Assembly (NCBI RefSeq): GCF_007845635.1
Contig: NZ_SELG01000041.1
Coordinates: forward strand, 310,001 to 374,000
Origin: Apibacter muscae
GTDB lineage: Bacteria; Bacteroidota; Bacteroidia; Flavobacteriales; Weeksellaceae
Direction of reading: 5' to 3'
DNA: 64,000 bases
Positions 36,019 to 45,898 of this stretch are shown here, piece after piece. The notes beneath the pieces were generated by a model. That model had not been told where the DNA came from, made no database searches, and was given only the letters and a program-made list of their open reading frames with translations. The stretch's first letter is position 1. Each line of letters starts with the position of its first letter. The position numbers and the translations under genes were made by a program.

Positions 36019-36453
36019 GTGAAAAATTCAGAAATTATAAATCAATTAAATCAAATTTCTAAGAATACGCTTATAGAAACGTTAGGAATTAAATTTATTT
36101 CTTTTACAGAAGATAGCTTAATAGCAGAATTAGAAGTATGCTCTAAAGTTTTACAACCTATGAATTTTTTACACGGAGGAACATCTTTAGCATTGGCTGA
36201 AACCATAGGTTCCTGTTTATCTATGACCACCACTAATTTAGATGAAAATTATGTTTTTGGTTCTGAAGTGAATGGTTATCACCTAAAACCAGTTAAAGAA
36301 GGTAAAATTATAGCCATAGCAACATTTATACATAAAGGAAGATCAACTCAAGTTATAGAAATTAATATTTTTAATGAAATTGAAGGTAAAAAATTTAAAA
36401 ATTGTTTTGTTACAATGATTAATAGAATTGTAAAAAAGGACAGAATTAAATAA
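36019..36453 (+). CDS. Hotdog-fold thioesterase (PaaI/MenI-like)
   Basis: 144 residues with a GTG start; the preceding -7 box and family length support it. The hotdog signature MNFLHGGTSLALAETIGSCLS (about 48-68) includes the HGG turn and the catalytic-type Glu. The next gene, 19 bases on, encodes an isochorismate synthase, so hydrolysis of 1,4-dihydroxy-2-naphthoyl-CoA in menaquinone synthesis is the likely reaction. A general acyl-CoA thioesterase role is the alternative. Confidence 0.87.
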   Translation: MKNSEIINQLNQISKNTLIETLGIKFISFTEDSLIAELEVCSKVLQPMNFLHGGTSLALAETIGSCLSMTTTNLDENYVFGSEVNGYHLKPVKEGKIIAIATFIHKGRSTQVIEINIFNEIEGKKFKNCFVTMINRIVKKDRIK

Positions 36454-36472
36454 TTAATGTTGAGTAATCTGT

Positions 36473-37447
36473 ATGTATAAATTACCATTTGCAATAATAC
36501 GTTTGCCTAAATGCTCAAAATATTTTCTAATTGAAAATGATAAAAATGGTTCTAATTTATACAAGTTCAATTCCTTTAATAATTCTAAACAATATATACT
36601 TTCATATCATAACTTAATTGAACTTCATAAACCCGAATTCAAAAATTTAAATTTCTCGTTAAGCAAAAGTGAAGAAGTAAAGATTCTAAATAAAAATGAT
36701 TATATCACGCTAGTAAATAAAACAATAGATTATATTAAAAACAGTAATGCTTTAAAAATTGTAATATCCAGAAATTTATGGCTTTCAAGATCAAATATTA
36801 ATCCAATTAATTCTTTCTTAGCATTGTGTGATGCTAATCCAAACTCTTTCTGTCATTTAAGTGTGTGGAACAATGACGAGATTTGGATCGGTTCAACTCC
36901 TGAAATTTTAGGATATTATGACAACTCTATTTTTAAAACTATGGCATTGGCAGGCACTTTACCCAACAAAAATTCATACCATTGGAGTGAAAAAGAAATT
37001 TATGAACAGAAATTAGTTTCTGATTATATATATCAAATCCTAAATATTTACTGCGATAATATATCAATATTAGGTCCAGAAACCTATGGTCTTAATCACA
37101 TTAAACATCTAGTTACTCATTTTTCTTCTCAAATAAAAAATGATAAATCTATATACGAATTAATAAACGCTTTGCATCCTACACCTGCTGTATGCGGTTT
37201 GCCTTTAAATTTAAGTAAAAAATTCATTGATGAAAATGAAGGCTATGATAGAGATTTCTATGCAGGATTTATTGGGCTAGAAGATATAAGTTTCAAGAAA
37301 TATTTTGTAAATCTAAGATGTGGAAAACTATTTAGTAATGGGGCATTATTATTTGTTGGTGGTGGAATAACCGCACAAAGCAATCCTGAAAAGGAATGGT
37401 ACGAAACTGAAATGAAGTCTAAAATTATCGTTGAATGTTTAAAATAA
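36473..37447 (+). CDS. menF: Isochorismate synthase (chorismate-binding enzyme)
   Basis: 324 residues, shorter than most MenF/EntC proteins (about 370-430), with the N-terminal region reduced. The chorismate-binding core is complete: KIVISRNLWL, WIGSTPEILGYY, ALAGTLPN, EKEIYEQKLVSDYI, HLVTHFSSQI, HPTPAVCGLP, DRDFYAGFIG, LRCGKLF and VGGGITAQSNPEKEWYET. It converts chorismate to isochorismate, here for menaquinone since a DHNA-CoA-type thioesterase gene is adjacent and no siderophore genes are seen. EntC-like use cannot be excluded. Confidence 0.9.
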   Translation: MYKLPFAIIRLPKCSKYFLIENDKNGSNLYKFNSFNNSKQYILSYHNLIELHKPEFKNLNFSLSKSEEVKILNKNDYITLVNKTIDYIKNSNALKIVISRNLWLSRSNINPINSFLALCDANPNSFCHLSVWNNDEIWIGSTPEILGYYDNSIFKTMALAGTLPNKNSYHWSEKEIYEQKLVSDYIYQILNIYCDNISILGPETYGLNHIKHLVTHFSSQIKNDKSIYELINALHPTPAVCGLPLNLSKKFIDENEGYDRDFYAGFIGLEDISFKKYFVNLRCGKLFSNGALLFVGGGITAQSNPEKEWYETEMKSKIIVECLK

Positions 37448-37448
37448 C

Positions 37449-37476
37449 AAAAGCCAAAAAATTAATTTTGGCTTTT
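37449..37476. terminator. Bidirectional terminator after menF
   Basis: 11-bp arms AAAAGCCAAAA/TTTTGGCTTTT with a 6-base loop, between convergent menF and the sialyltransferase-like gene. Confidence 0.88.
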
Positions 37477-37479
37477 ATA

Positions 37480-38682
37480 TTATTGTATCCACTCAATATC
37501 TGCATCTTTAAAAATTAAATTTAAAGGCTTAAATAAAGATTCTGAATCTTTTGCAAATAAAAATTTAATTTTATTTACAGGAACGGTCATAAATACTGTT
37601 GATTGATTTCCTCCAATTACATCAATTTCATCAATCAGCGACCATACAAAAACCTCAAAAGGCATTTGTGCAGGTAGTAAGATTAAACCAGGGTAAGTTT
37701 TTTCATAATCTAAATAATCCTTATCAGCTGGGTGCGGTTTATAAAATATATCATATTCATTAGAATATTCATTGTATACCTGACTTATATATTGTTCTTG
37801 GGCAGAGGAATTAGTTGTTCCAATTATTATTAAATTCTTTTTTGGTGATTTTTTAAATAATTCACTGAATTTTTGTTTATCAAACTTTGTTAAATTATAA
37901 AATAAGTTTTGCTTTTCTAAGGGTAATGAGTTTAATAAATCTAAAGGAGAAATATTTTTTACTTTCATATTCATCACTTGAGATTTAATATAGCTACTTT
38001 GTGTTTCTAATAAATTCTTATCTTGCTTAAAATAAGTATAGTTTGGTAAAGTAGACATATAATAAGGCCAATCATGAGACTGATATTCAGCTAATTTAGG
38101 TGTTATCAATTTATCAACTGAATTCCATTTTAGATTATTTATTTCACTTGCTACATCATCCCATTTAGCATTACCTTGAGATGGATTATAAAAATAGTCA
38201 AAAAAATTATTATAAGTTGCTGTTCCATCAGACAACAAAGTCACTTTTACCTTTGAAGAATCAATACCCTGTGCTACAAACCAATCATATCCTAGTCTAG
38301 ATCTCAAATCATCAACAAAAAATTCAAAAACGGAATTAGGTTCCATTCTATTAATTTCCATAATCCTATTTTTCATCATATCCCGTGCAGATATCTTATT
38401 AGGATTATTATCTCCATATAAAAAAGTTATATTGGATGGGAATAAATTAACATCAAAAGTATTTATTCTTTCACAAGAAAAATAGGTAGGATTATTATGT
38501 GATAATGCATGTAAACTAGCATATAAGGAAGGCATAGTTCCAAAAGTAACATAAAAATAATAAGTTTCTTTTTTAGGGCTATATGAATTTTCTCTATTTC
38601 CTTCTAAATCATCTTCGTTGCTGCATGAATTAATTAAATTTAATAACAAGATTAGAAAAATCAAATGGCAAATTCTTTTCAT
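37480..38682 (-). CDS. Lipoprotein resembling GT80 family sialyltransferases
   Basis: 400 residues. An N-terminal lipoprotein signal ends at Cys20 (NLINSC), followed by SNEDDLE, an acidic stretch like the surface-export signal of Bacteroidota lipoproteins. The rest parallels Photobacterium/Pasteurella GT80 enzymes: YFYVTFGTMPSLYASL near the start, SDG at 151-153 in place of D-D-G (the catalytic-type second Asp kept as D152), FDKQKF then IIIGTT, YDIFYKPHP with the CMP-binding H317-P318, LLPAQMPFEV (335-344), and GGNQSTVFMTVPVNKIKF with S361-T362 in place of the Ser-Ser pair. The inferred role is transfer of sialic acid or a similar sugar from a CMP donor to a surface glycan. Its neighbours (menF, gyrA) are unrelated, suggesting it was acquired alone. 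Confidence 0.72.
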   Translation of the reverse strand: MKRICHLIFLILLLNLINSCSNEDDLEGNRENSYSPKKETYYFYVTFGTMPSLYASLHALSHNNPTYFSCERINTFDVNLFPSNITFLYGDNNPNKISARDMMKNRIMEINRMEPNSVFEFFVDDLRSRLGYDWFVAQGIDSSKVKVTLLSDGTATYNNFFDYFYNPSQGNAKWDDVASEINNLKWNSVDKLITPKLAEYQSHDWPYYMSTLPNYTYFKQDKNLLETQSSYIKSQVMNMKVKNISPLDLLNSLPLEKQNLFYNLTKFDKQKFSELFKKSPKKNLIIIGTTNSSAQEQYISQVYNEYSNEYDIFYKPHPADKDYLDYEKTYPGLILLPAQMPFEVFVWSLIDEIDVIGGNQSTVFMTVPVNKIKFLFAKDSESLFKPLNLIFKDADIEWIQ

Positions 38683-38842
38683 TTTATTTATTCATGCAAC
38701 TAAAGTACGAAATAAAGTTTATATTACATTATAATTAATTGACTTACAAAATCATTTATTTTAATTAACATATGATTATTTAGAAATTTTTAGCATAAAA
38801 TAATTCAAATTTATAATATTCCTTAATATTTAATTAAAAAAA

Positions 38843-38859
38843 CCTCTTAAAATAAGAGG
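38843..38859 (-). terminator. Terminator of gyrA
   Basis: 7-bp stem CCTCTTA/TAAGAGG, loop AAA; on the minus strand followed by a run of seven T's. Confidence 0.85.
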
Positions 38860-38892
38860 CTTTAAAATATAGTTTTTGTTTATTAGATATAT

Positions 38893-41409
38893 TTATTCAT
38901 TTACTAAATCAGAGTAATTTTCAGTATCTTTAATATCTTCTTCAATTTCTACTCCTTCTTCCTTTTCAATTTTTGTTATTGCAGCAATTTCATCGTTTTT
39001 TCTAAGATTGATCAGTCTAACTCCTTGTGTATTTCTGCTCATAACTCTTAATTCCTCTACAGACATTCTAATTGCAACTCCGGATTTATTAATGATCATT
39101 AAATCATTATCATCTGAAACTTTCTGAATAGCTATTAATCCTCCGGTTTTTTCAGTAATGTTTAATGTTATTACCCCTTTTCCTCCTCTATTAGTTATTC
39201 TATATGCATCCGCATGGGTCCTTTTTCCATAACCTTTTTCAGATACAACTAACACTGTATCTTTTTCTGAATCTGAAATGATTACCATCCCAATAACTTC
39301 ATCCTTATCATCTCCAAGAGTAATTCCTCTTACCCCTGATGCATTTCTTCCTATGGATCTAAGTTTTTCTTGTGGAAATCTAAGTGCTTTACCATATAAG
39401 GTTGCCAACATAATTTCATCGTTCCCAGAAGTTAAACTTGCGCTAATCAATGTTTCACCGTCTCTAACATTTATTGCATTAATACCGTTTGATCTTGGCC
39501 TTGAATATGCTTCAAGGGATGTTTTTTTTATGGTTCCTTTTTGAGTTACCATTACCACGAAAGTATTTCGGGTATATTCTTCATTTTTTAAATCATGAGT
39601 CAATATATAAGCTTTTACTTTATCGTTTGACTCAATATTTATTAAATTTTGAATTGGTCTACCTTTAGATGCTTTTGATCCCTCAGGAACTTCATAAACA
39701 CGTAACCAAAAGCATTTTCCTTTTTCAGTAAAGAATAGCATATACTGATGTGCAGTTGCAGAAACTACATATTCAAGGAAATCTTCATCTCTGGTAGATG
39801 CTGCTTTATTTCCTATTCCTCCTCTTGATTGAGTTTTGTATTCAGAAAGAGAAGTTCTTTTAATATAACCCATTTTAGAAATAGTTAATACTACTTTCTC
39901 ATCAGGTATAATATCCTCAATACTCATTTCTCCACCAGCAAAATTAATTTCAGTACGTCTTTCATCTCCATACTTTTTCTTAATTTCCTGCAATTCTTCT
40001 TTGATTATTTGAAAACGTAGTCCTTCATCATTAAGAATGTTATTCAAATATTCAATCTCTTTCATGATAGCCTCATACTCCTCTCGGATTTTATCTAACT
40101 CCATTCCGGTTAGACGAGCCAATCTTAAATCTAAAACTGCTTGAGCTTGAATTTCAGACAATTCAAATTCTTGAATTAATCCTGACTTAGCTTCACTTGG
40201 ATTCGAGCTATTTCTAATTATTTTAATGGCTAAATCTAAAGAATCTTGAGTGGCTATCACTTTCATAAATCCTTCTAGAATATGTGCTCGCTCTTGTGCT
40301 TTTCTTAAAAGATAATTGGTTCTTCGAACGACAACATCATGCCTGTGTTCAACAAAATGATGAATAATATCTTTTAAATTTAGCTGAACCGGTCTACCTT
40401 TCACTAAGGCTATATTATTAACGCTAAAAGAAGTTTGTAAAGCCGTATATTTATAAAGCAAGTTTAAAACTACATTTGGAATTGCGTCATTTTTTAAAAT
40501 GTAGACAACTCTCATTCCTTTTCTATCGGACTCGTCTCTTATTTCGGAAATCCCTTGTAATTTATCTTCTTTAATTAATTCTGCAGTACGAGCAATCATA
40601 TCTGCTTTATTCACTTGATAAGGAATTTCTGTAACTATAATTGCCTCCCTACCATGTACTTCTTCAAAATTCGCTCTACCCCTTAAAACAATTCGTCCTC
40701 TTCCTGTTTCAAAGGCAGATTTTACTCCTTCATATCCATAAATAATTCCGCCGGTTGGGAAATCTGGAGCCTTAATATATTGTATTAAGTCTTCAATGGT
40801 TATTTCTCTATTTTCAATGTAAGCACAAATAGCATCAATAGATTCAGATAAATTATGTGGTGCCATATTAGTTGCCATTCCCACCGCTATTCCTGATGCT
40901 CCATTAATTAATAGATTAGGAATACGTGTTGGCATAACTTTAGGCTCTTCTAAAGTATCATCAAAGTTTAACTGAGTATCAACCGTATCTTTATCTATAT
41001 CTGAAAGTATATCTTCTGAAATCTTTTTTAATCTTGCCTCCGTATATCGCATTGCTGCTGGTGGATCACCATCTATGGAACCATAGTTTCCTTGTCCATC
41101 TACCAATTGATATCTCATCGACCATTCTTGAGCTAAACGTACCATAGTATCGTATACGGAAGAGTCTCCATGCGGATGATATTTACCCATAACTTCCCCT
41201 ACAATTCTGGCCGATTTTTTATAAGAACTACTTGAGGTAACTCCTAGTTCATGCATTCCAAATAAAACTCTTCTATGTACGGGCTTTAATCCATCTCTTA
41301 CATCAGGAAGAGCTCTAGAAACTATTACAGACATGGAATAGTCTATATAAGATGATTTCATCTCATCCTCAATGTTTATAGGAATTAACTTTTCCCCTTC
41401 TCCTGTCAT
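38893..41409 (-). CDS. gyrA: DNA gyrase subunit A
   Basis: 838 residues. The winged-helix and tower domains carry the catalytic tyrosine in [10 protein letters not shown]; the quinolone-resistance region [12 protein letters not shown] has Ser83 and Asp87 by E. coli numbering, the susceptible-type residues. The C-terminal domain shows repeated blades, the first carrying the GyrA-box variant QSRGGIG. An acidic tail ([14 protein letters not shown]) ends the protein. It cuts and rejoins DNA with GyrB to introduce negative supercoils. Monocistronic. Confidence 0.98.
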   Translation of the reverse strand: MTGEGEKLIPINIEDEMKSSYIDYSMSVIVSRALPDVRDGLKPVHRRVLFGMHELGVTSSSSYKKSARIVGEVMGKYHPHGDSSVYDTMVRLAQEWSMRYQLVDGQGNYGSIDGDPPAAMRYTEARLKKISEDILSDIDKDTVDTQLNFDDTLEEPKVMPTRIPNLLINGASGIAVGMATNMAPHNLSESIDAICAYIENREITIEDLIQYIKAPDFPTGGIIYGYEGVKSAFETGRGRIVLRGRANFEEVHGREAIIVTEIPYQVNKADMIARTAELIKEDKLQGISEIRDESDRKGMRVVYILKNDAIPNVVLNLLYKYTALQTSFSVNNIALVKGRPVQLNLKDIIHHFVEHRHDVVVRRTNYLLRKAQERAHILEGFMKVIATQDSLDLAIKIIRNSSNPSEAKSGLIQEFELSEIQAQAVLDLRLARLTGMELDKIREEYEAIMKEIEYLNNILNDEGLRFQIIKEELQEIKKKYGDERRTEINFAGGEMSIEDIIPDEKVVLTISKMGYIKRTSLSEYKTQSRGGIGNKAASTRDEDFLEYVVSATAHQYMLFFTEKGKCFWLRVYEVPEGSKASKGRPIQNLINIESNDKVKAYILTHDLKNEEYTRNTFVVMVTQKGTIKKTSLEAYSRPRSNGINAINVRDGETLISASLTSGNDEIMLATLYGKALRFPQEKLRSIGRNASGVRGITLGDDKDEVIGMVIISDSEKDTVLVVSEKGYGKRTHADAYRITNRGGKGVITLNITEKTGGLIAIQKVSDDNDLMIINKSGVAIRMSVEELRVMSRNTQGVRLINLRKNDEIAAITKIEKEEGVEIEEDIKDTENYSDLVNE

Positions 41410-41531
41410 ATGATTTATTATTTATTATAAATGATAGCTTGTAAAAGTACTCTTTTTTATATAGATAAACAAGGCAAAAAATCCTATTAGTTTAGATTAA
41501 ATTAAATCTTTTTATGTTTTTTATTTATTTA

Positions 41532-41539
41532 TATCTTTG
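41532..41539 (+). promoter_or_regulatory. -7 promoter box directly before a start codon
   Basis: TATCTTTG ends only four bases before the ATG at 41544, so the transcript would be leaderless or nearly so. Confidence 0.5.
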
Positions 41540-41543
41540 ATAG

Positions 41544-41966
41544 ATGAAAAAGATTATTTTTATTTTCTTTACTGTTTCCTCGTATTTTTCTATAGGACAA
41601 GTAAATAGTGACGAATGCCGAAAATTCACCATCGGCGAATTTAACAATATAAATAATGAAAATCTAACTCTAAATTCAGTTATTATTCGAAACAAAAATA
41701 AACAACTGGAAATAGTTAATGGGATTAAATCTAATAAGAATATAAGATGGTTAAACGACTGTGATTACATTTTATTCTTTGATAAAAAAGAAGCTAAAAA
41801 GGATCCTTTTAAAAAATTTATAAATGACAATGGTGGTATATCTATATCGCCTGAGAAAATTGAAGGCAATACACTTTATTATAAGTCATATTACTTCGAT
41901 GGTAAGAGAGGTGTTAAAGGTAGTGGAAAGCTAATTAAAACGAGTAGTAATCCCGAATTTAGATAA
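41544..41966 (+). CDS. Small secreted protein of unknown function
   Basis: 140 residues with a clear Sec signal peptide (MKKIIFIFFTVSSYFSIGQ). The mature part is about 120 residues with two cysteines (SDECRKF and LNDCDY) and a lysine-rich C-terminus. I do not recognise the family. The ECRKFTIGEF and NIRWLNDCDYILFF pattern resembles small secreted proteins common in flavobacteria. It stands alone between gyrA and lepB. Confidence 0.75.
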   Translation: MKKIIFIFFTVSSYFSIGQVNSDECRKFTIGEFNNINNENLTLNSVIIRNKNKQLEIVNGIKSNKNIRWLNDCDYILFFDKKEAKKDPFKKFINDNGGISISPEKIEGNTLYYKSYYFDGKRGVKGSGKLIKTSSNPEFR

Positions 41967-41976
41967 TTTAATTTAT

Positions 41977-42009
41977 AAAAAAAGATGGATATAAAATCCA
42001 TCTTTTTTT
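41977..42009. terminator. Bidirectional terminator
   Basis: 14-bp arms AAAAAAAGATGGAT/ATCCATCTTTTTTT with a 5-base loop, between the convergent secreted-protein gene and lepB. Confidence 0.9.
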
Positions 42010-42018
42010 TGTAACATA

Positions 42019-43656
42019 TTATTGATTCTTTAATTTCTTTTTCTTTTTTTTCTTAAAATAATCGTAAGAAAAATATGCAATTAAAAGAACAATGAAATAG
42101 GGTAAGTAACTAGTTTTATCTTTGGGTAATGTATCGGTATTTGGAATTTTAAACATTCGATCCCATCTTATTTTAAACTTGGCTTTATGTCCGTATCCGT
42201 CCACTTTTTCTCCCGAAGGTGTTTTAAATGTATTTTCAAACAATCCTTGGATACTTAACCAAGTAAATACAGGGGAACCTATTATATGATTTTCTGGAAC
42301 ATATCCAAAATATCTACTATCCAAAGAATTATCTCTATTGTCTCCCATCATCCAATAATAATTTTGTTTAATTGTGTAATTGTCTGTAGGGGTTCCATTT
42401 ATGTAAAATTGATTACCAACTATCTTCAAATCATTATTTTCATATCTAGTAATTATATCTCTATACTGCTCAATATTTTCATGATTTAAATGTATAACAT
42501 CACCTTTTCGTGGGATTTGGATAGGTCCATACTGTGATCTATTCCAATGCTTAGTGATTGGAAATATTGATTGAGCTGAATCAATTTTTCCGTAAGCATT
42601 GATCCTAAGATCTTGCACACCTACTTTGGCTATGTCTTGAGCAACAGAATCAACCGTATTTAAATTTTTAATTAAATTTAAATTTTCGGTAGTTAATCCT
42701 TCAAAAGTATATTTTCTTTTATCTCTTATTTCAGATTGAGTTTCAAAATAGGGAGCATACCCTAATAAATCATCTATTTTTTTTGGACTTATTCCTGATT
42801 CATTGGTATAAATGTTATATTTTCTTTGTTGCTCTTCGTCCTTTTTTATATTTTCAGGTTTACCATTTACATATAGATTTGCATCTTTAATCTCCAAAAT
42901 ATCTCCTGGTACACCTACTGCTCTCTTAACGTAAGGATCTTTACGATCAATAGCCGTATGTAGGGAATCTGTAGGATAGTTAAAAACTACTATATCTCCT
43001 CTTTTGACATCCGTCCATCCAGGAAGTCTAAAGTAAGGAAGACGTATATTATCTATATAGGAGTTGGTTTGGTGCTGTGGCTTACTACTATCCCCTAAAG
43101 GTATTTTATTTTGTAAAAACGGCAATGCCACCGGGGTCATAGGTAATCGTATTCCGTATTTTATCTTATTAACAAAAAGAAAATCACCAACCAATAAGGT
43201 TCTTTCCATTGATCCGGTTGGAATCGTAAAAGGTTGAATAATGAAGGTATGAATAACGGTTGCAAATATAACTGCAAAAAGTACTGCTGAAATAAGAGTT
43301 TCCTTTCTTTCAATCTTACCGATATATTTGGTTTGTGGTGAATAATTTACATAGGCTAAAAAAATAAAAGAAAATAACACAACGAACAAAGCATCCATCC
43401 ACGATCTTCTATTGTAATGACTGATAAAATCTACTAAAATTATTATGGTCATTATAGGTCCCACAATCGGAATAAACACTATAAAAATCCACCACCAAGG
43501 CCTATGGATGATTTTAATAGTAACTAATAAATTATATACAGGAATTAATGATTCCCAAGCTTTTCTACCTGCTTTTTGAAATAATTTCCATGTTGTTAAA
43601 AAATATAGAATATTGGTAATTATTCCAAAAATTAAGTAATATTGTAATAAATTCAT
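42019..43656 (-). CDS. lepB: Signal peptidase I, Bacteroidota long form
   Basis: 545 residues, about twice the usual size. Residues 1-100 hold three or four membrane helices of a DUF5684-like domain. The S26 peptidase follows, with catalytic Ser149 in PTGSMERTL and Lys244 in DPYVKRAVGVPGD; box E is GDNRDNSLDSRYFG. A long insertion lies between the lysine and box E, and a last helix plus Lys-rich tail ends the protein. It cleaves signal peptides at the outer face of the inner membrane. Last gene of the parA-parB-DUF5683-dapB-lepB run. Confidence 0.97.
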   Translation of the reverse strand: MNLLQYYLIFGIITNILYFLTTWKLFQKAGRKAWESLIPVYNLLVTIKIIHRPWWWIFIVFIPIVGPIMTIIILVDFISHYNRRSWMDALFVVLFSFIFLAYVNYSPQTKYIGKIERKETLISAVLFAVIFATVIHTFIIQPFTIPTGSMERTLLVGDFLFVNKIKYGIRLPMTPVALPFLQNKIPLGDSSKPQHQTNSYIDNIRLPYFRLPGWTDVKRGDIVVFNYPTDSLHTAIDRKDPYVKRAVGVPGDILEIKDANLYVNGKPENIKKDEEQQRKYNIYTNESGISPKKIDDLLGYAPYFETQSEIRDKRKYTFEGLTTENLNLIKNLNTVDSVAQDIAKVGVQDLRINAYGKIDSAQSIFPITKHWNRSQYGPIQIPRKGDVIHLNHENIEQYRDIITRYENNDLKIVGNQFYINGTPTDNYTIKQNYYWMMGDNRDNSLDSRYFGYVPENHIIGSPVFTWLSIQGLFENTFKTPSGEKVDGYGHKAKFKIRWDRMFKIPNTDTLPKDKTSYLPYFIVLLIAYFSYDYFKKKKKKKLKNQ

Positions 43657-43667
43657 CTAAAATAATT

Positions 43668-44369
43668 TTATAATCCTAACACATCCTTCATTGTGAAAAT
43701 ACCTTTTTTTCCTACTAACCATTTAGCTGCTACTAAAGCGCCTGAAGCAAAGCCTTTTCTAGAATGAGCGATGTGTTTTATTTCAATTTGATCTACTTCT
43801 GAATTATACAATACTGTATGTGTTCCGGGAACATCTTTTTCTCTTTTGGCTTCAATAGCTAATTGATTACTTGAAGATTCAGAAGATAATTTCCAACCAT
43901 CCATATGATAGATTGGTATAATTTCTTCTGCTAATGTTATGGCAGTTCCACTTGGTGCATCTTTTTTTTCAGTGTGATGTATTTCTTCCAAACTAATTGT
44001 ATAATCTGGATGATTTTTCATCAATTGAGCAATTCTTTTGTTTATTTCAAAGAATAAGTTAACTCCTAAGCTATAATTAGACGCATAAATAAATGCACCA
44101 TTAACCTGACTACAGATTTTCTCTACTTCAGGCAATCTATCTAGCCAAGCTGTAGTTCCACAAACAACTGGTATACCTAATTCTAAGCAAGCCACAACAT
44201 TGTCATATGCTGTTTGAGGGGTGGAAAATTCAATGGCTACATCTGCTTCATTTATATTTTCTTTAGTCGGCTTTTCTTCAAGTCTAGCAACTATTTGATC
44301 TCCTTGAGCTTCAGCTATTGTTTCTATAGCTTTTCCCATTTTTCCATAACCTACTAATGCTATTTTCAT
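43668..44369 (-). CDS. dapB: 4-hydroxy-tetrahydrodipicolinate reductase
   Basis: 233 residues, slightly short but complete. The coenzyme-binding loop is VGYGKMGKAIE, the catalytic His/Lys signature EEIHHTEKKDAPSGTA. It reduces the dipicolinate precursor in lysine and meso-diaminopimelate synthesis, which feeds peptidoglycan. The fit with ParAB and LepB in one run is a common flavobacterial arrangement. Confidence 0.97.
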   Translation of the reverse strand: MKIALVGYGKMGKAIETIAEAQGDQIVARLEEKPTKENINEADVAIEFSTPQTAYDNVVACLELGIPVVCGTTAWLDRLPEVEKICSQVNGAFIYASNYSLGVNLFFEINKRIAQLMKNHPDYTISLEEIHHTEKKDAPSGTAITLAEEIIPIYHMDGWKLSSESSSNQLAIEAKREKDVPGTHTVLYNSEVDQIEIKHIAHSRKGFASGALVAAKWLVGKKGIFTMKDVLGL

Positions 44370-44403
44370 GAAATTTTGTTTAAATTTTAAATATTAAAGT
44401 TTA

Positions 44404-45000
44404 CTAAAAGTTAAAGCTAAATGCTAAGCCCAACTTTTGATTGTATAATACAGTATTTGGATCTTCAAGTATAACAGGTTTTATCGCAAGATCTTTATCC
44501 TTATCGAATATTGATAAATGTGCATCAACAGCAGCATCAACTATATTAAGTAGATAGGCTAATGTAGTGAGTACAATAGCATAATCTCTATTTCTTCTTT
44601 CTGTATCTTGTGCATTTGCCAATACTCGAGCATCAATTCCTTGTACTCCTGAAAACTCATGGGGTTTACCTGATAATTGAGCTAAATATGCTTTATGATA
44701 CTTATTGTATCTATCGTCATAATGTTTTATAAAACCTACTCCGGTTGCAATTACTCCTAAAACTATAGGTGCCTTAATATATTTTCTATTATACATTTGT
44801 CCTAAACCAGGTAATATGGCTGAATATAAGGATGCTTTTAAAGGACTTCTGGTAAGGCTTTGTGTTAATGAGTCAATTCTATTGGTATTTTTAATAATTA
44901 GATCTTCCTGAACAGAGATTAAACTATCTTGCTTAGAATGTTGAGATTTAACAATAGATATTGTTAAAAATGAAAAAATTAAGAGTATAATTTTAATCAT
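44404..45000 (-). CDS. DUF5683 domain protein
   Basis: 198 residues with an N-terminal signal peptide ([20 protein letters not shown]). A short coiled part leads to the hallmark [32 protein letters not shown], a membrane hairpin with a TM2-like motif, and a further hydrophobic segment ([19 protein letters not shown]). The function is unknown. It lies three bases from parB and is consistently found in this cluster in flavobacteria. Confidence 0.88.
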   Translation of the reverse strand: MIKIILLIFSFLTISIVKSQHSKQDSLISVQEDLIIKNTNRIDSLTQSLTRSPLKASLYSAILPGLGQMYNRKYIKAPIVLGVIATGVGFIKHYDDRYNKYHKAYLAQLSGKPHEFSGVQGIDARVLANAQDTERRNRDYAIVLTTLAYLLNIVDAAVDAHLSIFDKDKDLAIKPVILEDPNTVLYNQKLGLAFSFNF

Positions 45001-45003
45001 TAC

Positions 45004-45894
45004 TTAATTTTCTAAAAACTTTTGAATTCTTTGAAATTCTTCTTCAGAATTAAAATTAATAATTATTTTACCTTTACCTTTATCACTTGCCTTGATTTCT
45101 ACTTTATCCGTTTCAAAAAAATCTTCAAATGTTTTTAGTCCTTTTTTAAGTGAATTGGAGAGTTCCCTTACTTTTTTATCTTTTTTTTCCTTTGGATTTT
45201 TTATGGTTCTAATTAAGGCTTCCGTTTGTCTTACGGATAGTTGTTCTTTAACCACTTTTTCATATACAAATATTTGCTGTCCATGATCTTCCAAAGAAAT
45301 TAAAGCTCTTCCGTGCCCCATTGATATAATATTATCTCTAATTCCGGTTTGAATAATCGGAGATAATTTTAATAATCTTAAATAGTTGGTAATTGTACTT
45401 CTATCTTTGCCTACTCTATGACTTAAATCTTCTTGGGTTATTTGAATTTCCTCAATCAATTTTTCAAAAGATAAGGCAACTTCAATAGGATCTAAATCTC
45501 TACGTTGAATATTTTCAACTAGAGCCATTTCAAGTAATTCCTGATCATTCGCTAAGCGAATAAAAGCAGGTAATTTTTTTAAACCCGCCATTTTAGAAGC
45601 TCTATATCTTCTTTCACCAGATATTAGATCGTACTTACTTCCATTTTTTCGAACAGTGATAGGCTGTATAAGTCCAAGTTGTTGGATGGATATTGATAAT
45701 TCTTTTAGTGCCTTTTCTTCAAAATTACTTCTTGGTTGATTAGGATTGGTAATTATATCCTCTAATGAAATTTCAACAATATTACCAACCAGTTCTTCAG
45801 CTCCTTTTTCCTCTGCTGAATTCACTTTTTTTGAATTTTCACTTAAAATTGCAGATAATCCTCTGCCCATAGCTCTTTTTTTATCCCCTGACAT
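45004..45894 (-). CDS. parB: Chromosome-partitioning protein ParB
   Basis: 296 residues. The N-terminal MGRGLSAIL block is typical of chromosomal ParB. The ParB/Srx CTPase domain has NPNQPRSNFEEKAL and ISGERRYRASKMAG; the helix-turn-helix is in LSHRVGKDRSTITNYLRLL, and a C-terminal dimerisation domain follows. It binds parS near the replication origin and spreads, using CTP. No parS site was seen in this window. It starts four bases after parA. Confidence 0.97.
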   Translation of the reverse strand: MSGDKKRAMGRGLSAILSENSKKVNSAEEKGAEELVGNIVEISLEDIITNPNQPRSNFEEKALKELSISIQQLGLIQPITVRKNGSKYDLISGERRYRASKMAGLKKLPAFIRLANDQELLEMALVENIQRRDLDPIEVALSFEKLIEEIQITQEDLSHRVGKDRSTITNYLRLLKLSPIIQTGIRDNIISMGHGRALISLEDHGQQIFVYEKVVKEQLSVRQTEALIRTIKNPKEKKDKKVRELSNSLKKGLKTFEDFFETDKVEIKASDKGKGKIIINFNSEEEFQRIQKFLEN

Positions 45895-45898
45895 AAGA

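Noticed and set aside
39278-39544. 88-codon plus-strand frame inside gyrA
   Set aside because: It is antisense to a well-conserved part of gyrA, with no start signal or homology of its own.
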